From: DASQQQ01 sp036390995
Lineage (GTDB): Bacteria; Actinomycetota; UBA4738; HRBIN12
Length of the DNA: 5,339 nucleotides
Assembly: GCA_036390995.1 (NCBI GenBank)
Contig: DASWAT010000122.1
Coordinates: forward strand, 1-5,339
Direction: 5' to 3'
Below the pieces are notes generated by a model that made no database searches, was not told where the DNA came from, and worked only from the letters and a program-made list of their open reading frames with translations. The position numbers were made by a program, and so were the translations under genes. Positions 1-5,110 of this stretch are shown here, one piece after another (the stretch's first letter is position 1; each line of letters opens with the position of its first letter).

Positions 1-285
1 ACGCTCGTCATCGTCGGAGGGGATGGGGGCGGGCGGTGGACCGGAGGCTTCTTCCGCCAGATCCTTCGAGCGCCCGTGCTGTCCGTGTTCACCGGTCAGA
101 AGCTGCGCCCCTTGACGTCGAAGGAGCGCTCGGAAGACCTCAACGCCCTGGCCGAGCTGATCGAGGCCGGCGCGGTAACGCCTGTTGTCGACAGCACGTA
201 TGCGCTCGTGGACGCTCCCGAAGCGGTCCGGGAGCTCGAACGCGGCCACGCGCGGGGCAAGGTGGTGGTCACGGTGCAGACATGA
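1..285 (+). CDS. NAD(P)-dependent medium-chain (zinc-type) alcohol dehydrogenase / quinone oxidoreductase, C-terminal part only
   Basis: The reading frame is open from the first base and ends at TGA 283-285, giving 94 residues of a gene whose 5' part lies outside the window. The peptide opens with a hydrophobic strand and a glycine-rich turn (TLVIVGGDGGG). It ends with the pattern usual for the C-terminus of medium-chain dehydrogenases: a helix with LAELIEAGAVTPVVDSTYAL, then DAPEAVRELERGHARGKVVV. This tail closes the catalytic domain after the nucleotide-binding fold. Members reduce or oxidise alcohols, aldehydes or quinones with NAD(P)H in the cytoplasm. The catalytic zinc ligands and the cofactor-binding GxGxxG segment would lie upstream, so zinc dependence and substrate cannot be judged. 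A nested inverted repeat begins nine bases after the stop and may end its transcript. Family assignment is fairly sure; specific activity is unknown. Confidence 0.85.
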   Translation, partial: TLVIVGGDGGGRWTGGFFRQILRAPVLSVFTGQKLRPLTSKERSEDLNALAELIEAGAVTPVVDSTYALVDAPEAVRELERGHARGKVVVTVQT

Positions 286-293
286 ACACTCGG

Positions 294-338
294 ACGGGTC
301 TTCAACCCCAGGGAGATCCGCCGGGGCGTCCGACCCGT
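294..338 (+). terminator. Nested inverted repeat after the dehydrogenase gene, possible terminator
   Basis: ACGGGTC (294-300) pairs perfectly with GACCCGT (332-338). Inside it CCCC (306-309) can pair with GGGG (323-326), leaving a symmetrical 5+5 base internal loop and a 13-base apical loop. It begins nine bases after the stop of the dehydrogenase gene, where a terminator is expected. There is no T-run after it, so it would be a factor-independent terminator only of the U-poor kind seen in high-GC bacteria, or an RNA stability element. A chance fold in GC-rich DNA is also possible. Confidence 0.35.
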
Positions 339-366
339 GTTGATCCACGTTGGGAGATCCGTCGGG
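311..366. repeat. Imperfect 15-base direct repeat, period 41
   Basis: GGGAGATCCG is followed by CCGGG at 311-325 and by TCGGG at 352-366, so 14 of 15 bases match. The spacing from start to start is 41 bases, close to four helical turns. The first copy lies inside the loop and right arm of the inverted repeat at 294-338. It could be a pair of protein binding sites or a small duplication; nothing else supports a function. Confidence 0.4.
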
Positions 367-563
367 CAAGACCTACAAGACTCCGGACGGTGCCCCCCCA
401 AGCCGGCGCGGTCTCGCTCCGTTCAAGTTCTAGGGCCTTGGTCTGGTCGACGTGATCCTCTTCTCGGCCGGTTGGCATCGTCGTCTCGTCGACGGAGACC
501 GGGTAGCGGTTCTATCGCGCGGAGGACCGCGCCGGTAGACTCCGGCACGGACTCGGGGGGGCC

Positions 564-1484
564 GTGATCGGGAGACGCTCGATCGTCGCATCCGTTGCAT
601 CCGCGACGCTCTCACTCGTGTCGTGCGGTTCTCCTTCGAGCACACACTTCGTACCCGCGCTCGGAGACTCCGCCGTCACCGTCGCGTCGTTCAACTTCCC
701 CGAGAGCGAGCTCCTCGCGAGGCTGTACGCCGGCGCGATCCGGGCGGCGGGCGTTCGGGTGCACCTGATCGCGTCGGCGGGCCCGCGAGAGATCCTCGAG
801 CCCGCCCTGCATCGAGGTCTGGTCGAGCTCATCCCCGAATACGCCGGCACGGCGGTGCAGTTCCTGTCAGCGGGGGACGTCCCCGCGGCCTCCGATGCAG
901 CCCTCACCCATCGAGATCTCGTTCGCGAGCTTCGGGGCACCTCGGTCGTGGCGCTGGGGCCGGCCCGAGCACAGGATGCGAACACCCTCGTGGTCACGTC
1001 GGCTACCGCTCGCCGCTACGACCTGCACACCGTGAGCGACCTCGCCCGCGTGGCCTCCGGCTTCGTGTTCGGAGGCCCGCCCGAATGTCCGTCCAGGCCG
1101 CTGTGCCTGCCCGGGTACGCGCAGACCTACGGGCTTCATTTCGGGACGTTCGTGTCGCTCGACGTCGGTGGGCCGCTGACCGTGCAGGCCCTCGTCTCCG
1201 GCGAGATCGACGTGGGTCTGCTGTTCACGAGCGACCCGGCCATCGGCGAACGCGGCCTCGTCGGGCTCCACGACGACCGCGGACTGCAGCCGGCGGAGAA
1301 CGTCACGCCGCTGATCAGGGCCGAGACCCTCGAGCGGTTCGGCACGCCGCTTCGGGAGGCGATCGACGCCGTCTCGGCTCGACTTACGACGAGCCTCCTC
1401 GTGGCGCTGAACGGCAGGCTGCTCGCGGGCGTATCGCCGTCGCAGGTGGCCGCCGAGTGGCTCGCGCAGGAGGGCCTGACGTGA
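564..1484 (+). CDS. Glycine betaine/choline-type (OpuAC/ProX family) ABC transporter substrate-binding lipoprotein
   Basis: This 306-residue protein starts at GTG 564 behind a G-run (555-561). Residues 1-21 form a lipoprotein signal: positive MIGRR, a hydrophobic stretch, and lipobox L18-V19-S20-C21, so the mature protein should be lipid-anchored outside the membrane. The body has hallmarks of the OpuAC family of type II binding proteins: the strand VTVASFNFPESELLARLYAGAI (39-60), VELIPEYAGTAVQFL (87-101), DANTLVVTSATARRYDLHTVSDL (138-160), FGGPPEC...RPLC (169-181, with C175 and C181 as a likely disulfide), VQALVSGEIDVGLLFTSDPAI (208-227) and LQPAENVTPLIR (241-252). Homologues deliver betaine, choline or carnitine to a permease and ATPase. 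Neither partner is in the window. Its stop overlaps the start of the membrane kinase gene by four bases, which ties it to that protein. The exact ligand is not established. Confidence 0.9.
   Translation: MIGRRSIVASVASATLSLVSCGSPSSTHFVPALGDSAVTVASFNFPESELLARLYAGAIRAAGVRVHLIASAGPREILEPALHRGLVELIPEYAGTAVQFLSAGDVPAASDAALTHRDLVRELRGTSVVALGPARAQDANTLVVTSATARRYDLHTVSDLARVASGFVFGGPPECPSRPLCLPGYAQTYGLHFGTFVSLDVGGPLTVQALVSGEIDVGLLFTSDPAIGERGLVGLHDDRGLQPAENVTPLIRAETLERFGTPLREAIDAVSARLTTSLLVALNGRLLAGVSPSQVAAEWLAQEGLT
1468..1474 (+). promoter_or_regulatory. Strong ribosome binding site for the membrane kinase gene, inside the end of the binding-protein gene
   Basis: AGGAGGG at 1468-1474 lies six bases before GTG 1481. 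The start codon shares the sequence GTGA with the stop TGA (1482-1484) of the upstream gene. This decides the start of the 727-residue protein, whose frame is open far upstream, and suggests coupled translation of the two products. Confidence 0.85.
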
Positions 1485-3664
1485 ACGAGGAGACCCGGCC
1501 GTCTGACGAGCGCCTCGGGAGCCGGTCTCGGGCGGTCGCGGTCCGACGGACCCGCAGGCGACGCCGGCCCAGCGGCGAGCCGCCCCCGCTGCCTCGCAAG
1601 CTGGGCCTGAGCGGGCACATCTGGCTGGTGCTCCTCGTGGTACTCACGCTCGTCGGAGCGGCGGCGCTCAGGTTCGAACCGTTGCTCGAGCTCACCAACC
1701 GGATCGACGCATTGATCCTGCGAGCGATCGCCGAGGTCCGGACCTCGTGGCTCACGACCGTGATGCGCGGGATCAAGGTGTTCGGATCCGGGTGGGTCGT
1801 GGTCGCGGCCTCCTGGGGGATGGTGGTCGCGCTGATGCTCCTTCGCCGGGGCCGGCACCTCCTCGTGTTCATGCTGAGCCTGGCCGCGATCGAGTTCACC
1901 GTCGCCGCGATCATCAAGTTGGGGACGCGCCCCCGACCCTACGACGTGGAGATCCTCTCGGGCTGGGGGGGATCGTCGTTCCTGTCGCCGCCGGTGATGA
2001 TGCTCGCGGTGGTCGTGATCGGGATCTGCTACACCCTCGTCCCCGCGGGCCGGGCCAGGAGCGCCGCGAAGTGGGTGGGTGGCGCCGTGATCGTCCTGGT
2101 GGCGTTCTCGCGGATGTACCTGGCCGTGGACCACCCATCCGATGTCGCCATGGGCATCGCATTCGCCGTGGGTGTCCCGGTCCTGGCGTACCGACTGTTC
2201 GCGCCGAACGAGGCGTTCCCGGTGCGGTACCGGCGGGGCAAGGCCGCGCACCTCGACGTGACCGGTCCCCGGGGAGAGGCCATCCGCCGGGCGATCCAGG
2301 ACCAGCTGGGACTGACCGTGGTGGACGTCAGGCCCGTGGGCCTGGCGGGCTCGGGTGGCTCGACGCCGCTCCGGCTGACGGTGGCGGGCGACCCCGATCG
2401 GTACCTGTTCGCCAAGCTCTACGCGAAGAGCCACGTGCAGGCAGACCGCTGGTACAAGCTCCTCCGGACGGTCCTGTACGGGCGGCTCGAGGACGAAACG
2501 CCGTTCCAGAGCGTGCGGCGGTTCGTGCAGTACGAGGACTACACGCTCCGGCTCATGCACATCGACGGTCTTCCGGTCCCCGAGCCGTTCGGGGTCGTCG
2601 AGATCACGCCCGAGGCCGAGTACCTCATCGTCATGGAGTTCTTCGACGGTGCCGTGGAGCTCGGCGACGCGGTCGTCGACGATGGGATCATCGGCCAGGG
2701 CCTTGGGCTCATCGCGAGGATGTGGGAGGCGGGGCTCGCCCACCGCGACATCAAGCCCGCGAACCTCATGGTCCGCGACGGAGAGCTGCTGCTGATCGAC
2801 GTCTTCTTCGTCCAGGTCCGACCGTCACCGTGGCGGCAGGCGGTCGACCTCGCGAACATGATGCTCGTGCTCGCCGTCCGCTCCGACGCGGAGCGCGTGT
2901 ATCGCCGGGCTCTCGAGCACTTCACGCCGGACGACATCGCGGAGGCGTTCGCGGCGGCGCGAGGCCTGGCGAGCCCGACGCAGCTCCGTGCCGCCCTGAA
3001 GCGGGACGGACGTGATCTGGTCACCCGGTTCCGACGGCTGGCTCCGGAGCGACGACCGATCGCGATCCAGCGCTGGAGCATCCGACGCGTGGCCCTCACG
3101 GTCGGCCTGCTCACCGCGTTCGTCGTGGCGGTGTTCGCGGGCGCCGGACAGCTGGTGCCGGTGCAGGACCTTCCGGTGTTCACCCCTCCCGAGTGCGGGA
3201 GGAGCACGGCGTTGATCCTCGCCGCGCAGGCGGTGCCGTCGGCCACCAAGGTCCCGTGCATCGCTGCCTTGCCGTCCGGCTGGAGCTTCGGCGACGCCCA
3301 GATCCATTCGGGCGAGGCGAAGCTGTGGCTGAACTCCGATCGCGCGGGGGTCCGCGCGGTCGAGGTCCGACTGGTCGAGACGTGTCCGGCGGCAGGAGGG
3401 ATGCAGGTTCCGAGCGATGAAGTGGGAACGCGTCGGTTCGAAAGGCCGAACAGCCTCACCCCCGAGCTCTCGGGCGACCGCTTCTACCTGTTCGAGGGTG
3501 GATGCGTCCGCTACCGCTACGAGTTCGCCCCCGGGACGCCTTCCACGCTGCTGTTCGACATCGACGAGGCGCTCGCTTTCGAGCCTCGCGCCAACCTCGT
3601 CGCGTCCATCGACGAGCACGAGGACCAGGTGTTGTGCGGAGCCGGGGCTCCTTGTGCGAGCTGA
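1481..3664 (+). CDS. Membrane protein with degenerate PAP2 domain, RIO/ABC1-like kinase domain and cysteine-rich extracytoplasmic tail
   Basis: This is a 727-residue fusion. An arginine-rich cytoplasmic N-terminus (22-30) is followed by six likely membrane helices (about 46-64, 103-120, 127-145, 171-188, 198-214, 222-240) forming a PAP2-like domain. Its phosphatase motifs are damaged: K146 is one residue too close to R152-P153, the SGH motif reads SFLSPPV (166-172), and in SRMYLAVDHPSD (210-221) the catalytic-His position is D217, with a His one residue later. Residues about 280-520 form a cytoplasmic kinase-like domain: glycine-rich segment 287-294, probable ATP lysine K312, hinge IVMEFFDG (383-390), catalytic loop H421-R-D423-I-K425-P-A-N428, metal aspartate in LLLID440-VFF (no DFG glycine), and WRQAVDLANMM (451-461). 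A seventh helix (537-556) leads to an outside tail with six cysteines (572, 593, 635, 675, 719, 725). The kinase substrate is unknown. The odd number of helices places the kinase inside and the tail outside, which fits. It is coupled to the binding-protein gene. Confidence 0.88.
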   Translation: MNEETRPSDERLGSRSRAVAVRRTRRRRRPSGEPPPLPRKLGLSGHIWLVLLVVLTLVGAAALRFEPLLELTNRIDALILRAIAEVRTSWLTTVMRGIKVFGSGWVVVAASWGMVVALMLLRRGRHLLVFMLSLAAIEFTVAAIIKLGTRPRPYDVEILSGWGGSSFLSPPVMMLAVVVIGICYTLVPAGRARSAAKWVGGAVIVLVAFSRMYLAVDHPSDVAMGIAFAVGVPVLAYRLFAPNEAFPVRYRRGKAAHLDVTGPRGEAIRRAIQDQLGLTVVDVRPVGLAGSGGSTPLRLTVAGDPDRYLFAKLYAKSHVQADRWYKLLRTVLYGRLEDETPFQSVRRFVQYEDYTLRLMHIDGLPVPEPFGVVEITPEAEYLIVMEFFDGAVELGDAVVDDGIIGQGLGLIARMWEAGLAHRDIKPANLMVRDGELLLIDVFFVQVRPSPWRQAVDLANMMLVLAVRSDAERVYRRALEHFTPDDIAEAFAAARGLASPTQLRAALKRDGRDLVTRFRRLAPERRPIAIQRWSIRRVALTVGLLTAFVVAVFAGAGQLVPVQDLPVFTPPECGRSTALILAAQAVPSATKVPCIAALPSGWSFGDAQIHSGEAKLWLNSDRAGVRAVEVRLVETCPAAGGMQVPSDEVGTRRFERPNSLTPELSGDRFYLFEGGCVRYRYEFAPGTPSTLLFDIDEALAFEPRANLVASIDEHEDQVLCGAGAPCAS
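3638..3651 (+). repeat. Short inverted repeat over the end of the kinase gene
   Basis: GGAGCCGGGGCTCC can fold as GGAGC/GCTCC with a CGGG loop. It lies inside the last codons of the kinase gene, three to sixteen bases before the alternative GTG start (3654) of the next gene. It could influence ribosome re-initiation, but so small a stem is common by chance in GC-rich DNA. Confidence 0.25.
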
Positions 3665-3695
3665 ACCGAGCGGAACCGAACAGCCTTCGCTCGGG

Positions 3696-4331
3696 ATGCC
3701 GAGGCGCGACGTGGTCACGCCCGTCATCCTCGTGACGATCGCCGGCCTCGCGCTGTTGGTCGCGTGCGGCGTCGGCGTTTCGAGCGGCCAGGTCGGTCCG
3801 ATCGAGCTCGCGGTCTTCCACGCCTTCAACCGGTTGCCGGACGCGCTCTCGCCCGTCATGCAGGCCGCTCAGCTGCTTGGGGTACTCGTAGTGGGTCCGA
3901 TCGTTGCGACCGTAGGGTCGCTGACCCGAAGGTGGCGGTTGACCGTGGCAGCGCTCGTGGTCACGGGAGCGAAGCTCGTGGGCGAGCGGATCGTGTGGCA
4001 CATCGTTCAGCGATCGCGACCCGGCACGACGATCGCCGATGCGATCGTCCGTGGCGGCACGCCCACCCACGGCCTCGCCTTCGTCTCCGGGCACGTCGCG
4101 CTCGTATCGGGCCTCGCCTGCGTCATCACTCCATACTTGCGGGGCTGGTGGCGCCTGGTCCCCTGGTTCGTCGTTCTGCTCGTCGCGTTCGCGCGCATGT
4201 ACCTCGGCGCGCACGCTCCGCTCGACGTCCTCGGAGGCCTGGGGCTCGGTCTTGTGATCGGCGGTCTCACCAGTCTCCTCATCGGTATCCGCCCACGGAA
4301 GTCGAGCGACCCCGACCGTGGTTCCAGGTGA
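3696..4331 (+). CDS. PAP2 family membrane phosphatase (phosphatidic acid / undecaprenyl-diphosphate phosphatase type)
   Basis: This is a 211-residue protein with about five or six hydrophobic segments (7-26, 59-75, 81-98, 131-147, 153-169, 178-197), the usual size of a single-domain PAP2 protein. Phosphatase motif 2 is present as FVSGHV (S131, G132, H133) and motif 3 as A166-R167-MYLGA-H173-APL-D177, so the catalytic His pair, Arg and Asp are retained. Motif 1 has R108-P109, but the expected lysine position is W101. PAP2 enzymes remove phosphate from lipid phosphates such as phosphatidic acid, phosphatidylglycerol phosphate or undecaprenyl diphosphate at the membrane. The ATG at 3696 is 31 bases after the kinase gene stop but has no clear Shine-Dalgarno. 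An in-frame GTG at 3654 would add 14 residues and overlap the kinase gene, also with a weak site. The spacing suggests an operon with the kinase gene. The family is sure; substrate and exact start are not. Confidence 0.85.
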   Translation: MPRRDVVTPVILVTIAGLALLVACGVGVSSGQVGPIELAVFHAFNRLPDALSPVMQAAQLLGVLVVGPIVATVGSLTRRWRLTVAALVVTGAKLVGERIVWHIVQRSRPGTTIADAIVRGGTPTHGLAFVSGHVALVSGLACVITPYLRGWWRLVPWFVVLLVAFARMYLGAHAPLDVLGGLGLGLVIGGLTSLLIGIRPRKSSDPDRGSR

Positions 4332-4338
4332 AGGAGCG

Positions 4339-4361
4339 GAGAAGGGCCCGTTGCCCTTCGC
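4339..4361 (+). terminator. Hairpin after the PAP2 phosphatase gene, candidate terminator of the cluster
   Basis: GAAGGGC (4341-4347) and GCCCTTC (4353-4359) form a perfect 7-bp stem with a CCGTT loop, and G4339/C4361 can add one pair beyond a mismatch. It starts nine bases after the PAP2 stop and ends 50 bases before the next gene. No T-run follows, so termination would be of the U-poor type. Confidence 0.5.
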
Positions 4362-4380
4362 GGGAAGCCGCCTCTATGCT
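4351..4380 (+). promoter_or_regulatory. Candidate sigma-70-type promoter for the monooxygenase-like gene
   Basis: TTGCCC (4351-4356) as -35 and TATGCT (4375-4380) as -10 are separated by 18 bases, which puts a start near 4387, about 24 bases before the ATG. The -35 box overlaps the right arm of the hairpin at 4341-4359, so termination of the upstream operon and initiation of this gene would share DNA. This is read by eye from consensus similarity only. Confidence 0.4.
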
Positions 4381-4396
4381 CCAGTCTTTGGACGAG

Positions 4397-4404
4397 GGAG
4401 GAGG
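4397..4404 (+). promoter_or_regulatory. Strong ribosome binding site for the monooxygenase-like gene
   Basis: GGAGGAGG lies six bases before ATG 4411. It fixes the start at 4411 rather than at an upstream in-frame GTG (4318), which lies before the hairpin and promoter. Confidence 0.85.
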
Positions 4405-4410
4405 CGCAAG

Positions 4411-4713
4411 ATGTTCGCACGAGTGACTTCGATCGCAGGTGCTCCCGACCTTGCGGAGGAAGGGATCCGCAACTTCCAGGAGCAGGTACTCCCGGCGGCA
4501 CGACAACTGGCGGGCTTCAAGGGCGCTTACCTCCTCATGGATCGGGCAACCGGTGATGCGCTCGCCGTAACGATCTGGGAGAGCGACGAAGCTATGCAAG
4601 CGAGCGAGGAGGCAGCTTCTGGACTGCGAGCCGGGGCCGCCCGGGAAGTCGGGGCCACGGCGTCGCCGACCGTCAGCCGGTATGAGGTCGTCGTTTCTGA
4701 GCCGCCCCAGTAG
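4411..4713 (+). CDS. Small antibiotic-biosynthesis-monooxygenase-like (ABM, dimeric alpha/beta barrel) protein
   Basis: This is a 100-residue protein with the layout of the ABM/dimeric alpha-beta barrel superfamily: strand MFARVTSIAG (1-10), helix LAEEGIRNFQEQVLPAARQL (14-33), the turn GFKGAYLLMDR (35-45), strand ALAVTIWESDEAMQAS (50-65), a long helix, and a last strand VSRYEVV (88-94). Such proteins form dimers and include cofactor-free monooxygenases, haem-degrading enzymes and many members of unknown role; no metal- or haem-binding residue is evident, so an enzymatic role cannot be claimed. It has its own strong ribosome binding site and a candidate promoter, and a hairpin separates it from the PAP2 gene, so it is probably a separate unit. 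Its codons end in A or T more often than those of the cluster before it, which may reflect low expression or later acquisition. Fold family is likely; function unknown. Confidence 0.75.
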   Translation: MFARVTSIAGAPDLAEEGIRNFQEQVLPAARQLAGFKGAYLLMDRATGDALAVTIWESDEAMQASEEAASGLRAGAAREVGATASPTVSRYEVVVSEPPQ

Positions 4714-4834
4714 CCCCCTCTCGAGGAGAACCGGCGTGGGATGCGAGGCTCGCCACTCGCCGCTGAGCCAGCAGCGAGCAGCCGTAACTTGAGGAAGCCG
4801 ATGCCCCAGGGCCTCGTGGCTCGCGCGTCGATTG

Positions 4835-4867
4835 CCAGCCGTCCAGAACTCGCGCTCCAGCCGTCCA
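4835..4867. repeat. 11-base direct repeat, two copies, period 22
   Basis: CCAGCCGTCCA occurs exactly at 4835-4845 and 4857-4867. The start-to-start distance of 22 bases is about two helical turns, which would put both copies on the same face of the DNA. There is no obvious promoter or gene start next to it, so a regulatory role is not supported further. Confidence 0.45.
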
Positions 4868-5051
4868 TCGGCTCGGTCGATGCACCCATGGGATAGAGCC
4901 GGCGGAGGAGAGATCCACCATCCACCGCGACGTCCCACATACCCCGGCGAAGGCCACGACGGCAGACCATCCGGAGTGATCCAGCGGAAATCGCTTCTGG
5001 GCTTGCACATCGAGGCCGTCCCTGTCGGACTAGTCGAAGGTCGCCGGACTG

Positions 5052-5065
5052 GGCGATCAGTCGCC
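5052..5065. repeat. Small inverted repeat with a 4-base loop
   Basis: GGCGA (5052-5056) and TCGCC (5061-5065) flank the loop TCAG. A further TCGCC at 5041-5045 could pair with the same GGCGA instead. It lies 46 bases beyond the cupin stop on the minus strand and may add to transcription termination there. Confidence 0.25.
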
Positions 5066-5088
5066 GAGAAAGGACGTTGATGTTGAGA

Positions 5089-5102
5089 GTCACTCGAGTG
5101 AC
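5089..5102 (-). terminator. Perfect 14-bp palindrome just after the cupin gene, candidate terminator or protein site
   Basis: GTCACTCGAGTGAC is a perfect palindrome with no spacer, eight bases beyond the stop of the minus-strand cupin gene. As RNA the stem would lose its central bases to the loop, leaving five pairs, and no T-run follows at once on the minus strand. The perfect two-fold symmetry equally suits binding of a dimeric protein. Position favours a role at the 3' end of the cupin gene. Confidence 0.35.
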
Positions 5103-5110
5103 ACCCGGCG

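Larger units (their letters stand above)
286..563. other. Intergenic region between the dehydrogenase and the substrate-binding protein gene
   Basis: No reading frame here looks like a protein; the short frames are arginine-rich translations typical of high-GC shadow frames. The region holds a nested inverted repeat near the dehydrogenase stop, a 15-base direct repeat spaced 41 bases apart, and a weak 5-bp inverted repeat (483-499) around the palindrome CGTCGACG. The promoter of the downstream cluster should lie here, but I could not find a -35/-10 pair with acceptable spacing; TTGGCA at 472-477 has no good -10 partner. Confidence 0.6.
4714..5110. other. 397-bp region without a convincing gene, between convergent genes
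   Basis: The frames on both strands here (for example plus 4832-5080 and minus 4527-5093) give peptides rich in Arg, Ser, Pro and Gly with no domain I recognise, poor start sites, and in the minus case overlap with the gene before. No tRNA or CRISPR pattern was seen. The region holds an 11-base direct repeat of period 22 (4835-4867), a small hairpin (5052-5065) and a perfect 14-bp palindrome (5089-5102). It may be a decayed gene remnant or simply the shared 3' space of two converging genes. Confidence 0.55.

Noticed and set aside
483..499. Inverted repeat GTCTC-N7-GAGAC around CGTCGACG as an operator of the binding-protein gene
   Set aside because: Arms of only five bases and no identifiable promoter beside it; expected by chance in GC-rich DNA.
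623..1480. Upstream extension of the kinase frame by 286 codons
   Set aside because: The frame is open but the peptide is an arginine-rich shadow of the binding-protein gene; the AGGAGGG site and the GTGA overlap fix the start at 1481.
1136..2743. Long minus-strand open frame of 535 codons
   Set aside because: It is antisense to the binding-protein and kinase genes, its peptide is dominated by Arg, His, Asp, Glu and Pro as in shadow frames of high-GC genes, and the plus strand encodes recognisable domains.
1747..3015. Plus-strand frame of 422 codons within the kinase gene
   Set aside because: Arginine-, glycine- and proline-rich out-of-frame translation of the kinase gene, whose own frame carries clear motifs.
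2825..3859. Minus-strand frame of 344 codons
   Set aside because: Antisense to the kinase and PAP2 genes with no recognisable domain and biased composition.
4832..5080. Plus-strand frame of 82 codons in the gap
   Set aside because: No ribosome binding site, no hydrophobic core or domain pattern, Arg/Pro/Gly-rich; kept only as part of the gap description.
4279..5093. Minus-strand frames of 188 and 243 codons over the ABM-like gene and the gap
   Set aside because: They overlap a plus-strand gene with a strong ribosome binding site, have no good start sites of their own, and show no known domain.
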